A DNA stretch of 64,000 bases from Agroathelia rolfsii (taxonomy: Eukaryota > Basidiomycota > Agaricomycetes > Amylocorticiales > Amylocorticiaceae): positions 682,001 to 746,000 of the forward strand of contig JABRWF010000004.1 of NCBI GenBank assembly GCA_018343915.1. The letters are read 5' to 3'. A model generated the notes under the pieces. It had not been told where the DNA came from, searched no databases, and saw only the letters and a list, made by a program, of their open reading frames with translations. This document shows positions 47,789 through 60,211 of the stretch, one piece after another. How positions within the stretch are numbered: position 1 is the first letter of the stretch; each line of letters starts with the position of its first letter. The translations under genes were made by a program, and so were the position numbers.

Positions 47789-49549
47789 ATGGACACCCTC
47801 GTAAACCAGGATATCTTTCTAGAAATATGCAAATATCTCTCTCTCTCTGATATCCTTCATCTCCGTACGGTACGTTCCTGAGGCATATATTAATCCTCAA
47901 TCATAAACCCGAGCATGAACCTTTGACTTGGCTCTTTCACTCGTGCCTTGCTTTTCTGTCACGAGCAATTTCGACAATACCAAGCTAACCTTGGTTTTCG
48001 GCATATATATAGACCTGCAAACGACTCTCCGCACTGACTTATCTCACTCCGTTATGGCACCAAATTTTCCGCAGGCACATCATACAACAAGGATTTCCAC
48101 TTCCAGCCCCTTGGCCCTATCCTGGCTTGTCAACCTTTGAGTTAGATGCCCTCGAGACAGAAGATGTCGTCCGAACGACTTTTCGTCGACACAAGAGCTG
48201 GAGTAGCCCGTCACCGCAAGTCGCATCGACTCTTACCCTGAATCCCCTTCAACATACCACCCTACATGACAAGGAGGATTTTGGCTCCGAGTTTATCGAC
48301 ATCAAATTTATTGATCCAATACCGGAGGAGGAGAGGAAGCAAGGAATACGCTGGCTAGTCACAGTTATTGGCACGGAAAATGTTATGCTCCCGAGCATGC
48401 AGTGGTTTCAGGTTTGGAGGCTATTGGCCGGGCGATTAGTGTGTCTGGCCGCTCGGCGTGTCGTTGGGCTCACCACATGGGCGGTTCACGAGGGCAGGGG
48501 CGCCTCGGAATCTATACTGCTTGTAACTCATGAAGAGTGCGTGATGTTTTTCCTAGTTTATCACGACAGTTTTCTATTATCTATATCATCTCTAATGAAA
48601 ATTAGTGGTACAGAAGCCTGGGCGCTAGAATTCGTTAACAACGCATACGAATACAATTTTGTAACGACGCAAAACTTCCCTCCAATGCATGTCATACACT
48701 CATTTGTGGATGGCTGGGTCTGCAGTCAGATGGATCAAAACGATACAGCTCAGATTTGGACAGCAACGGATTCTGATAACTATGCTGAACTCCATCCAGG
48801 GGAGCCTGTGGGTAGCCTTTTTTGTCGTTCCCTGACGGTTTTGCCTGAAGGTTTTTAACATATAGATCATCTCCGCCATTCTCGTTCCGTCCGTGTCACA
48901 TGTTACCGCACTTATCTTCCGATCAAAATCCATTGAATTATTCCATATTCATATTCCGCTACTAACTAGCGATGAACCTACTATTTTTGAGCCGCTAGAC
49001 ACCTTTCAATGGCAATATCGTATACACTCTATGACCGCCAAAATATCTCCCATCCCATACCGAAATTCATCAGCATACCACTCTATAAATCTCCTGCTCC
49101 GTTTCGGGAGTGAATTCCCCTGGCCTGTGAACATGCTTCACCGCTTCAGCATCCATCCTAATCTAGAGTTTCCTTCGCAATCGCTCACTTCTGGACCTTA
49201 CGAACTATTTCCTCGTTTGAAACAGACACAAGGCTCACCCATTCGTCTCTTTGCCGATGCACCACAAACGCTAGGGAAATATGGCACAGCAATGTGGGTG
49301 GATACTCACACAGAAGACTATTTCAACGGCGATGGTCGTGGACAGAGGCTTGCGGGCAGGATGTTATTACCTTTACATACCGATCTAGAGGAGGATCACC
49401 CAGGGGCTGCGCCAGGAGAAAACTTTACAGCGAATGTTTATCGCACTCGAGAGGATGGATCCTGGACAAAGATAGCAATCGACGAGAGAATGGGGGTAGT
49501 AGCTTTAGGACGCTTAGACGGACAATTAGATGTCATGTTTATTGCTTAA
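47789..49549 (+). CDS. F-box protein
   Basis: Exon 1 (47789 to ~47869) encodes MDTLVNQDIFLEICKYLSLS and DILHLRT, the start of an F-box. After an intron ending near 48014 (ATATATAG) comes TCKRLSALTYLTPLWHQIFR, completing the F-box, the Skp1-binding part of SCF ubiquitin ligases. The rest (~480 residues) has no clear repeats; blocks such as WLVTVIGTENVMLP and [20 protein letters not shown] suggest a beta-rich C-terminal fold as in many Agaricomycete F-box proteins. A further intron lies around 48542-48605 and one at ~48815-48866. The stop ends at 49549. Substrates are unknown. Confidence 0.75.
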
Positions 49550-50091
49550 TAATCATCATGACAATGGATATCCTTCGATGTAGTGATATTCTTCGAGGTA
49601 ATAATGTAAGTTATGCCTTCATTATTCAGCTGCCGCTATACAATTTTGCTCTCGTGTGACATGCATTGTACTGAGTATAACAGACAAACTAAAAAATGGT
49701 AAGACTCGGGTAAACACCAAGCTAGTAGGTAGCATGGGAAGTGGTCTTTTGGACCGGTGGTTTTCGACTCTGAGGCGGGACAAAAAGACCTTCACGCGCA
49801 TAAATATGCAAGTGCCGTGCAACAAGTGGATGAATATGAGTAGGACAAGATATTAGTCAATCATAGCAATAGTTTGTATAAGAATCTAGAAAATTTCCAT
49901 GTCGATCCTTTTATAATGATCAGAGGAATATCAAATGGAGTGATATAATAAACAATGTCCCAAATAAATCAGCAAGTCGTACTATCACAAAGCATAAGCG
50001 ACATGCCGACGCTTTCGTAACCATTACAGCATCGAATACATCTATATAGCAAAAATTGAATAACACAACAACGTAGCTAAACAACCTATCT
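49550..50091. other. Convergent intergenic region
   Basis: 3' flanks of the F-box and YTP1-like genes face each other; nothing else is seen. Confidence 0.5.
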
Positions 50092-51970
50092 TCACGGCTC
50101 ATCATCACCTATCACATGCAGAGGCATCCCAACTTGGTCTGCATCTGTGTCTTGCCTAGGTACCCTTGCATACAAGGGAGCCCTGGAAGCTTTATGGTCT
50201 TCTGCATTACGACCAGAAACCGTGTAGAGATGTATGAGCGAGACAAAGAGCGTATACAGCAAGAAGGCGATCCTGATAGGAAATAAGGCTTAGTCTATCA
50301 TTGTCAAAGTAGATCGGGGAAAAAACATACGAAAACATGATCAAAATATATGTAACATGGTCCATTTCTTGATCATGGACAAATTCAAGTTCCTCATCAG
50401 TTGCAGACATGAATAGCAATCTATATGAACGTTAGTAAGGAAATGTTCCATTGAGTCATTTTAAGTTGGCATACCCAGAGGCAACCAAAAGCTATGTGAC
50501 GGTGAGCGTTGATACATAAATGAGAAAAAACTATCACTTACAAAGGGCGGTAAATGTCTCCAAGCTCGAGCCTTGCCTTCATGAGCAACATTGTCGTCGG
50601 CCAAAGTATGCTCACTTGCACTATCTCCATCCATCAAAGAGTTGTACGAGGGTGCGACGAAGCATATTTCGACAATACGGGCGATAGCAGCACACATGAG
50701 CGTGTCTCCAAAGACAGAGTGTACGTGTGTCGAGAGCTTTAAGGCTTGTGCATGATTTGCCATGGCCCATCCAGTCAAAAGGATACTTCCAAACAATATG
50801 TAAGCGGTCTATTATGCATTAACCTCGAAAAAAGTCGGCATACATGATACTTGGAACGACCGTGCGCTGTTCAGAAAGTTTAAGAGTAAAATTAAGAAGC
50901 AAAAGCGTGTTTAGGTACCTGATTGTTGCGAGATAGGAAAATACCAAGCATTCCTCCAGCCCACCCTGTATTGACGTTAATCGAGAGAAACTATACAAGA
51001 TAGTTTGTGCGTACACAAAACCCCCATTACGCTATTGTGTCTGTTAGGAACTGGAAAAATCAGGGTAGATATATGAACTCACGTATGTTGCATGTCTTTC
51101 ACAGACCACACAGATCCTCGATGCTCAGTGAAAGTATTCACGACACCCTATTAGATATATAGATGAGTACTTTCTCATAGAGTAAAATGAGTTAATATTA
51201 CCCAGACAGTGATCACCCACGAGTCCCACCACTCAGGACTACGTCCGCTCCTCCGTATCCAAGCTTCTCCCACAAGTAGAAGGATGAGCATGATGACTCC
51301 ATAAGCAATAAATCCGCTTCCCTAGAAGAATTTTGAGTTATTTAACAAATAAGACAGACAAGTAATATGTACCATGATATAATGGGCTAAGCACTGTGCT
51401 AGATGGTCACCTCTACAGTAGCCTCGGAAAGCAATGGCACCAAAAAGAGCCTGCGTCCATCCTAAAATAGGAAATATTTTTCCAACGATACCATGAGCTG
51501 TAACAGCGTATGGGCGTAAAGATCGCTCATGGATGTGTAGTTTCAAGTATGTTCCGAGGATGGCTTGGATAGCAACGAATAGCATCAGGATGTTGCCAGC
51601 CGGACCATGGGCAGATCTGTAGAATTGACGTCCTTTGTGCGCATGCCCCAAGAAATAACCCATTACAGTGAGAAGTACACCTATCGACTATACGTCCAAT
51701 GCAGGGTCAATGCGCAGACTATATACGAAGGAGTCGGATAGTTAGGAAACAAACCTGTAAGGGGACATGCCAGCGACTGCGAGTAAGTCCAAGAACCATG
51801 CCAATAGGGAAGAGGATACCCCAGACTAGGCCTTGTAAAAACATGTGAATCCAGAGGATGGCATCAACTGGCGCATTTAGCTGTTCAGCATCTAGCTCAT
51901 CATGGTGCTTATGCGCAAGTGCCGAAATCGCCAAGAGAGAGAAAAGAAATGGTATAGCAATAGAGCGCAT
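50092..51970 (-). CDS. YTP1-like multi-pass membrane protein (DUF2427/Ytp1 type)
   Basis: The chosen start is ATG 51968-51970 ([20 protein letters not shown], signal-like); an upstream in-frame ATG at 52078 would add a basic, non-signal leader. The N-terminal domain is [33 protein letters not shown], then [20 protein letters not shown] and a helix-rich part with [19 protein letters not shown], typical of DUF2427. After several introns come the Ytp1-type helices ([76 protein letters not shown]). About ten hydrophobic segments are visible. TGA is at 50092-50094. Yeast YTP1 resembles electron-transport proteins but its role is unclear. Confidence 0.78.
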
Positions 51971-52215
51971 GGCCGAGGATTTCAATCGAGCTGGTCGCTC
52001 CCCACGAAGAGGGCGCTGTCGTCGTCGAGGTCGATATACGCAGCAGGGATCGAGAACACGGACAGCGGCTCGGGGCAAGTGCGCACACAGCTAGCGTATG
52101 ACATTCTGGAAATGCCGAAAGCCGGGACCGAAAATGATTTGAGCACAGATCTGAGGAAAAAGGCTTTCGGCAGGAATTTAATCCCAATCTGGTATTTTGA
52201 TTCCGATTAACCACC
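51971..52215. promoter_or_regulatory. Divergent promoter between YTP1-like and GPATCH1-like genes
   Basis: Only 245 bases separate the two start codons, which point away from each other, so both genes must share this DNA for their promoters. No clear TATA box was seen. Confidence 0.5.
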
Positions 52216-55200
52216 ATGACTTCACGACTCAAACGCAGACTGAACGATATCGGCGTTGACCCGTCTAGCAGCAAGGCAAACGAGTCCTTTTGCTTAATTG
52301 GAACGCCTTTGCCGCCTCTAGAAAAATCTAGAGACACTGGTGAATTTGTGCCATTATGGAAACAAGAGGCATGTTGCATTCAAATCCTTCCGAGGGCCCA
52401 AGTTGCTAGCGTGTGCAAGCCCAAGACACTTGAAACTCATGCCGTGCAATCTGGGGGTTATCTTAAAATGCGCCTGTGACAACCAGCCCGTGCTTATGAT
52501 ATATTACCCTCCGTGTCTTATCGTCTCTGGCGCTCTTCACCAGCCTTGGACCCATAACACTCATGTTCTGCGATCACAATTGTACCCGAGTCTGACGAGA
52601 TGCACTTCTTAGGTCAGGGATGAGAAAGGTCGGCGTCGACTCCATGGCGCATTCACTGGTGGTTTTTCTGCTGGATATTTTAATACTGTTGGATCCAAAG
52701 AGGGTGAGTTCTCTGATATCGACCCATTGTATATCTAATACGTATCTGGTAGGATGGACACCTAGCGAGTTTGTATCCTCGCGCTCCTCTCGTGCTAAGA
52801 ACAAAGCAGCGCGGCCGGAAGATTTCATGGACGAGGAAGATCTTCAAGATGCCAAAGACAGTCGAAAACTTGTAGACGAGAATGAAGAGATGGATCTCGG
52901 TCCCGGGACGAGTCTGGGCAGTCAGCCGGATGAATCTGAGTATGTTTCATGGATATATGTGTCGATACTTCAAAGCTAACGCTAGATAGTTCTGTAGCCC
53001 GTGCTCTTGAAGCCGCACTCTCCTCTGCTCCAAATGACTCTGCTGGCGCCAGGATACTGAAAAAAATGGGCTGGAAGCCTGGTCAAGGCATCGGTCCCCG
53101 ACTCAATTGGAAGCAACGACGGAAACAAGACCTCAATGTTTCTGGAGTCATAGATCTTGTGCCAGAAGACGACGAGGAAGCAAATAAACATACCTATGCT
53201 CCTCGAGATCCTGGAATTATTTCTGTAGGCCAGAAGAGTGATTCCCATGGTCTCGGGTGGACACGAGGTGCCACCCTCCAGGAGAGCCTAGGTCGTGCAA
53301 AAGCTAAAGAAGAGCAGAAAGGGCCCAAAATATCCGGTAAGTTAGATTAGTGTCCCCTAGATATCTTTCCTGACTGATTTGATTTCAGCTGGCTTCGGAC
53401 TTGGCGCATTGAACGACGCGGACGATGATGACCTGGATGTATACGAAGGCATATCTGCATATGATTCAAGTCGTAGCAAAATGGTCTATGATAGGATGGA
53501 TGACGATGAGAATGACCAAATATTCATCAATTCACGCAAAAGGGTTAGCGTGTGTAACTCTTTATGGCTCTTCATTTTCGTCTTTTGACAATTGAGACAG
53601 ACATCCAAACAATCTGCGGAAGTAAGCTCATTTTTCTTACGGGATGGTCGGGCGGTCCTTGCCGGGTTCGTGCTCTCAAATGCCCCTGTATCCGAAGACC
53701 AATGGTAAGACATAGTCGTTATTCTCGTTTCGGCATATCTAATTTCCCTGTAGGTTCCCATTGCCAGATATTCCTAAAGGTTGGCGGCCTGACCCAAAAC
53801 GTGTGTGGAGTGCACATGAAGACAAGGAAAACCGTCCAATTAAGAAGGTAGACGATCCGACAAAGCCAGTTTCACACGCTCAATGGAAGGCCGGGATTTC
53901 TGCCGACGAGGTAAGCAGTCAATCCCCTTCTTTCATAAACGCATGTCAAGTCTTATAATTACCGTTTAGCGAGGGTCTCTTCTTGGTGAAACCCCCCTTC
54001 CGGCTGCCCCTCGCTCAGTATTCGAGTACTTGTCGAAGAAGGATAGGGACCGAATACAAAATATCAGTGATAATTTATCATCACAACCAACCCCATCGCT
54101 CCCGTCTCCCGACATCCCTCGCACGGAAGCACACACTGCTCAGGCAGCCCTTCGTGGATTCCAGCCTTTCGAGAAAGACCCTGTCAAGCATGCACGCTAT
54201 ACCGCCTATCTTATGTCTCAGGCGTCCCCTGAAGATTCAAAGCAGCTCCAACCGAGCCCTGGACAGAGCCGTGAAGATTTTGCTAAAGAAATGTCCGATT
54301 ATGCAAAATCGGCGCAGCTGTTCAAGCCTATGTCAGGGGCTATGGCAGGGCGCTTCACATCCGCGGCCGTTGTCGATCAGGGTCCAACAATTATCGAAGG
54401 TCTGCATCAACCATCCGTATCATCACCTTCGAAACCTGGGGAAAGCAGCACCGACACGAGCGCGGAGCCTGCTCAAGAGGAGACACCTAAAGCACATGCA
54501 GCAAGGCTAGGGATGTATGGTGCCATGACGCGTGAAGTTGAACCCTGGGCACCCGCCAAGCTGCTCTGCAAGCGATTTGGTGTCAAGGAGCCCGAGCCAG
54601 ATCCTCTGTTGGAGCCGACACTGCCATCCACTTCCTCGGCGCCATCCGCAACCACTTTATCAGCCGCAGAGGAACAGTTATTGGCCGCGCCTGATGCGTC
54701 GTCCCGTTCTGCCTTTGGAGGGAACCAAGAGTCATCTGGTAGTGGTGGAGGCGGTAGACGCGATCTGAATAATGTTGGACTTGGGGAGGATGATACACAG
54801 GGACAGGATACATTAACCTACGAACGACCGGCCATGGACATTTTCAAGGCCATATTCGCCAGTGACGACGAAGATAGCGATGCGGAGGATAATAATAAAG
54901 AGGACGATGCTCCTACCCTTGATCGCACTGTCCTCATGCCTCAACCGCCGGCCAACAACGCTGATCAGGATACGATGACTCCGGTACCGACCCCAAGCTC
55001 GTCAGCCCCTGCCCCGGCTGATTCAGTGCCCCAGCCAGCAAACAAAGAGAAAGTTGATCTGGCGACATTCAAGCCTACGTTCGTGCCCCGCGGAGAGCGA
55101 TCCACAATCAAGGCTGGCGACAGTAGCAGCAAGAAGGAAAAGAAAGACAAGAAACGCAGGAAGAGTGATAAGGTGCTTGTTTCCTTTGGAGGTGAAGATG

Positions 55201-55466
55201 AAGATGGGGAAGATGGTGTTTTGAAATCCAAAGACTCCGAGAAACCAAAGAAGAAGAAACACAAGAGTGACAAACACCATCAGGACAAAGACAAACCAAA
55301 GAACGATGCGGCCATGGAAGACGATGATATGTGGGTTGAGAAACCGCCGCCGGAGGCGGTGAAATCCTTGGATATGGATCGTCCCCAAGGACCAGCAGGA
55401 CCTAGATGGGAAGGAGAGGCGAGCAGCACAGCGAGGAACAGGAAGAGAGCCATCGATTTCATGTAA
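52216..55466 (+). CDS. G-patch splicing factor, GPATCH1/TGH family
   Basis: ATG 52216 in a CACCATG context starts [16 protein letters not shown]. Then [10 protein letters not shown] and FVPLWKQE are followed, over a 244-base intron with a GC donor (52369-52612), by [20 protein letters not shown] and [17 protein letters not shown], the hallmark N-terminus of GPATCH1/TOUGH proteins. The G-patch itself is [20 protein letters not shown] (~53055-53110). [32 protein letters not shown] and [11 protein letters not shown] continue the family pattern. The C-terminal third is low complexity (acidic, then Lys-rich, ~54900-55300), ending RKRAIDFM at 55466. The family works with DEAH helicases and in pre-mRNA splicing and small-RNA pathways. 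Confidence 0.88.
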
Positions 55467-55677
55467 ATTTCATGTAGTCTATCCATTGTTTTAGACTTTA
55501 TTACATTATGGATGCTATTACCCTTCTGAGGGCTGACTATTGAACTCATGGATGGACCTGATTTAAAGGTTTTCTAGTCGTTCAAGTTGTTGACAATGCA
55601 ACATGTTTTCAATACGGAACCAAATGTGACCTTGGACGTCTTTGGAATTTTTGGTCTGAAAGAAATCTCATTCCGTC

Positions 55678-57343
55678 ATGGTCAACCTGAAATCTAAACT
55701 AGAGCAACACAGTCGTCCAACAAAAAGGGTCAAGAAAGAGACAGCACCTTCTCAAAAGCGCACAAAGGGATCACCACATCCTTCGAGTAAAACAAAGATT
55801 TCTTCTTCGAAAACGAGTCTTGGGGCTGTGGATGTCGATTCTCCGACAGCGACGAAACTTACAAAAGACAAGGGCAAAGCCAAAACGTCCAACCTTCCTT
55901 CCTCTTTCAACATCATTGCTGGCTCTTATGAAAAGCTACTGTACGGTCTACATGCGACAGTATCAACATCATCCGATGCACCGGAAGGCTACAACTTTAA
56001 CCTCAAGCCAATATTTATCTTCCCCGCACATGTATCTTGCATCAAAGCCGTTGCTGCCTCGCCCAGCGGCGGAAAGTGGCTAGCCACAGGCAGTGCAGAC
56101 GAGATTGTTAAGGTGTGGGATCTTCGTAGGCGCAAGGAGATCGGAGGGCTGATGCATCATGAAGGTAAACTATGTCTCTTATATGTTGTTCGTTCTACAT
56201 GGAAGTAGAGATATAATACAGGACAATTTTTTTTCTTCTACTTTTTAATTAGGTTCCATCACTCACCTCGAGTTTCCATCACGGTCTCACCTGTTCTCCG
56301 CATCTGAGGATGGTACACTCTGCTTGTTCCGAGCCCGTGATTGGGCTGTGTTACGTAGTCTAAAAGGACACAAAGGCCGTGTAAATTGTGTGGCCGTCCA
56401 CCCTTCAGGGAAGGTGGCGCTCAGTGTCGGAAAGGATAGGACGCTTAGGATGTGGGATCTCATGCGTGGAAAAGGTTCTGGAAGCACAAAGCTAGGGAAG
56501 GGTTAGTATTATTTTCCATTTGCTTGATTTGACCTAGCGATAACAACTCTTCATTAGAGGGGGAAATAGTACGTTGGTCAAAAACCGGGTCGATGTTCAT
56601 CGTGCAAGCCCAATCTACTATCGATGTTTACACTACTGTAAGTCTGGGAAACCTACAAATGAATTAATCAGAATTAACTGAGTTTCAAATGCAGGATATG
56701 CGCCTTGTTCATACCATCCGGCATCCATCTCGTGTACAAGACGTTAAATTTGCTGTCCATAATGATAGCGATATTCTCCTCGTTGGTGCGGAAGACAAAA
56801 AGGTTTCGCTTTATTCTATCAGCCCCGAGCCAAATACGCCTCCAACGGTGTTCGCAGAGATGACCGGGCACCAAAATCGGTGAGAAGTATTATTGGCGAA
56901 TGCTAACCTCCAAAGCGTGTTTAAAAAAAAAACTTACACTGCGCATTCACAGTATCAAGGCAATTGATCTGATTACCGTTGCATTGCCAGCGACATTATC
57001 ACGCAAATCGACAACGCTTGTCTGCACAACGTCCTCTGATGGCATGATACACGTCTATGACCTCGCTGGTCTCGGATCAGAGCAAACCTCAGCCATGCAG
57101 GAACTAGAACCCGTGGCCAGGTACGACAGCAAGGGAACACGGTTCACCTGCCTCACGGTGGCAGATGTCGAGTCAAATGAAAACAATGTTCTTTCCAAAA
57201 GGAAAAGGGAAGACGAAGGAGACGAAGGAGATGAAGATGGCGACGAAGACGACGGTGATAGCGTGCAATATGCATCTGAACAGGAAGAAGAAAAGGAGGA
57301 AGAACAAGAAGAGGATGAGGATGAGGATGAGGATAGCAGCTGA
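55678..57343 (+). CDS. MAK11: WD40 protein MAK11/PAK1IP1, 60S ribosome assembly
   Basis: ATG 55678 opens a basic, probably nucleolar-targeting leader (~70 residues). WD40 repeats follow: FNIIAGSYEKLLYGLHA; FIFPAHVSCIKAVAASPSGG with ATGSADEIVKVWDLRRRKEI; GSITHLEFPSRSHLFSASED; LKGHKGRVNCVAVHPSGKV with LSVGKDRTLRMWDLMRGK; RWSKTGSMFIVQAQSTIDVY; HPSRVQDVKFAVHNDSDILL; and LVCTTSSDGMIHVYDLAG. The order and the G-S-Y-E-K-hhhG start are those of MAK11/PAK1IP1, which helps recruit 5S/60S assembly factors. Introns lie at ~56165-56251, ~56501-56557, ~56639-56693 and ~56881-56951. A long Asp/Glu-rich tail ends at 57343. Confidence 0.85.
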
Positions 57344-57994
57344 AAAAAATAAAAATGTAGCAGACGTTCTGATCGCATATACGCTAATTCCGGTGTATGT
57401 GATACCCAGTTCTTGGGACCTTTGGTAGATCCTAGATAAGTGCTATTGTCGAGTAGAAAGAGCAGGAGGTTACCCAGAGAGCGGTCAGATTCTTGATCGG
57501 CATCCTCTGGGCAAACGTATGAAATGGCCGTACCGATAACGATACAAGGACGAATTTGATACGTGCTTCAGAGTACGCAGACCAAGATTTCGACGTCTCA
57601 TAGTATCTCTCTCGAAAGCATGCATAATGCATATGCCGTGGATGGCTTCTGGAAATGGAAGCACATAATATAAAATTGAGGCAACAAACCGAGAACGCCT
57701 AAGATACTCCTAAAGTAATAAATAAATAAACAAAGCTTCCATGAGGCTTTTTTGCAGGCTTGCCAGGGGCCCCTTTACCATACAGACAGCAGGGTTGCAA
57801 GCTAGACGGCCTCGTAGTAAGTAGTGGACATAGCACCATCGATTATGACTCTTGAGTCAAACATTCCGATCTCCGTCGCGGTCTTTCGTCGCCAGATCAA
57901 GCCAACTGCTTCAGTCGATTGACGAAGTGCGCTGTTTCTGGTAATCCGTCTTGTCTTTTAATTTATACAGACAATCTCCCTCCCAAAAGCCAAA
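57344..57994. other. Intergenic, no gene seen
   Basis: 3' flank of the MAK11 gene and promoter of the methyltransferase gene; no supported frame. Confidence 0.5.
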
Positions 57995-59820
57995 ATGTCT
58001 GGACCCGACTCAAAGCATGATTCGAAAAAGATCACATCATCTGTGCATGATCCTGCTGGCAAACCTGCCTTTGGTGGACGGTGAGCATCAAATTTGTTTC
58101 CAAGACTGTCGTGACCTGATATCGTCCTTGCTACTGTCTAGTTTTTTAACTGATCCATCTGCTGTATTTACTCAAAACGCCTGGGACCATGTTCCACCTC
58201 CGCCAGAGCATGACAAGACGATTGCTGCAGCACTAGAACGGCAAAGAAAGGCGCCAGTGTCTATCGAAGAACAGAAAAAGTACAATGACAAGCCTGCTCG
58301 ATACTGGGACGAATTCTACAAGGCAAATGAGGCCAACTTCTTCAAGGATCGAAAATGGTATGCAGCCGTCTGCTCAAAGCAATCGTACGGGCTATATTGA
58401 GATACGATTCTTAGGCTTCAAACCGAGTTCGCAGAGTTAGTGGATGCTACGAAACCTGATGTACGACTTCTGAGCATTACTTTCTCTTTCCTGAGTCGGG
58501 GACTAAGCCATCTGATTCAAGGTATAGGCAGGACCCAAAACAGTCGTAGAGATCGGATGTGGTTAGCATCATTTTCTTGTCTTGAAGTTTTATTTCGCTC
58601 ATAAAAAAAAACTCAATTCAGGTGCAGGCAACGCAGTATTCCCAGTACTCGCTTTAAATAAAAACCCCAATCTCCGGCTTCATGCTTATGACTACTCGCC
58701 TCACGCTGTCAAGCTCGTTCAAGTCAGTTTGTCCTCTGATGCTCACTATATGCGCCTTTTCATCTTAATTTATTTCCAGCGTAATCCTCTTTACACCCCG
58801 CCCCTAACAGCATCAGTCTGGGATCTGACATCTACGAATGGCATACCATCTGATCTACAAGAGGGTACTGTCGATGTGATCGTTCTAGTATTCGTCCTTA
58901 GCGCCTTACATCCAAGAGAATGGAAACAAGCTGTATCCAATATCCACAAGGTCTTCTGTGCTCTCAAATGATATGACATGATTGTCCTGATATTTTACAT
59001 TTCCCTATAGTTGCTTAAGCCCAAGACCGGAATAGTATTACTGCGTGACTATGGACGGCATGACCTCACACAGATCCGGTTTCGTGGGGGAAGATTGTTG
59101 GAAGAAAACCTATACATAAGAGGTGACAAAACTAGGGTATACTTTTTTGAACGAGGTAACCTATTCACCATATGTTTTCCCGCTGATGAAAAAAAAAACT
59201 GAGCTGCTTGGCTGTTTCTTCGACTAGACGAACTTTCTTTATTATTCACTGGGGGCCTGGCTCAGGGCGAAGAAAGAATATCCACTAATACCGTCATTGA
59301 GGATGAGGAGGACTCAGGCATCCCGTCACCTAGAGCTGCTGATATATCACCCCCTTCCTTGACCACCGAGACGTCATCCACCGATCCCCTTGAAGAAGAG
59401 TCATCTACAACTTCATTTCCGCGAGAGACCTACTCTGCACTTCATTCCCCTATTCCTGAGATGCCATTAGATTCATTGATTTCAACGGCTTTAGCACCAT
59501 TATCTCGAGATTCCGCTAGGCTTTCTTCTGCAGCCACATCCGGCGCGATTCTTGTGGAAGGGGAAGAAGAGGTACCACATCAAGAGGGACAACAAAAAAC
59601 CACCGCTGAGCGTCTAGCCCGAATCCATCCTTCTTTACTTCCTGCAGCAGACGATCATGACATTAATCATCTCGAATACGACGAAAATGCCAGCCTAAGT
59701 GCTAAGCCCTTATTTACCACCGTCCAGTTAGGCGTCGACCGACGACTTCTGGTGAACAGGAAAAGGGAGTTGAAGATGTATAGGGTTTGGATGCAGGGCA
59801 AGTTTCGTCGGAATGATTAG
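57995..59820 (+). CDS. tRNA N3-methylcytidine methyltransferase, METTL2/6/8-type
   Basis: ATG 57995 starts MSGPDSKHDSKKITSSVHDP. Exons then give FTQNAWDHVPPPPEH and KPARYWDEFYKANEANFFKD, the N-terminal signature of the METTL2/6/8/TRM140 family that makes m3C32 in tRNA anticodon loops. The SAM-binding motif I is VVEIGCGAGN (~58540-58630), then LHAYDYSPHAVKLV and DVIVLVFVLSALHP. LLKPKTGIVLLRDYGRHDL, FRGGRLLEENLYIRGDKTRV and FFERDELSLLFTGG continue the fold; an intron at ~59156-59229 joins ER to DEL. A ~150-residue Ser/Glu-rich insertion precedes the normal ending (LVNRKRELKMYRVWMQGKF). Substrate choice (Thr, Ser or Arg tRNAs) cannot be told by eye. Confidence 0.85.
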
Positions 59821-60211
59821 GTTCGAGTTTCTCTTCTCCCTCACATGTTGTATGGGTACGAGTTGTACAATTCATGCCTGTGGTATCATGTAAAGCACAT
59901 TGAAATCGCTCCGAGTCTGGCAATTGTGCTAATTTGTGAAAGAGTAGTTATCCGTTCACCCTCGATAATGTGCGTTCCATCATTTCACCAAGTAATATTG
60001 AAATACTGTACCTAAGCTGCATAGTAATAATTAATCCTCGCCATTCCACAGAAAGAAAGCAAAACCTTACACAAGTCGGTTACAGTAAATAGATGCGAGA
60101 GAAGTAACGAAAGGGAGGAGAATAGAACGAGAAATATATGAAAGAGAAAGGAGAGTGTGTATTGAAATGTGAAAAATATAGAGATAAAAAAAACGGAGGT
60201 TTTTATGAAAA
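59821..60211. other. Convergent intergenic region
   Basis: 3' flanks of the methyltransferase and RhoGEF genes; A-rich and AT-rich at 60040-60200. No gene is seen. Confidence 0.5.

Noticed and set aside
54965..55388. Leu/Phe/Ser-rich antisense frames that look like membrane proteins
   Set aside because: They are the reverse of the Lys/Glu-rich tail of the GPATCH1-like gene.
57055..57378. Poly-Ser antisense frame
   Set aside because: It is the reverse of the acidic tail of the MAK11 gene.
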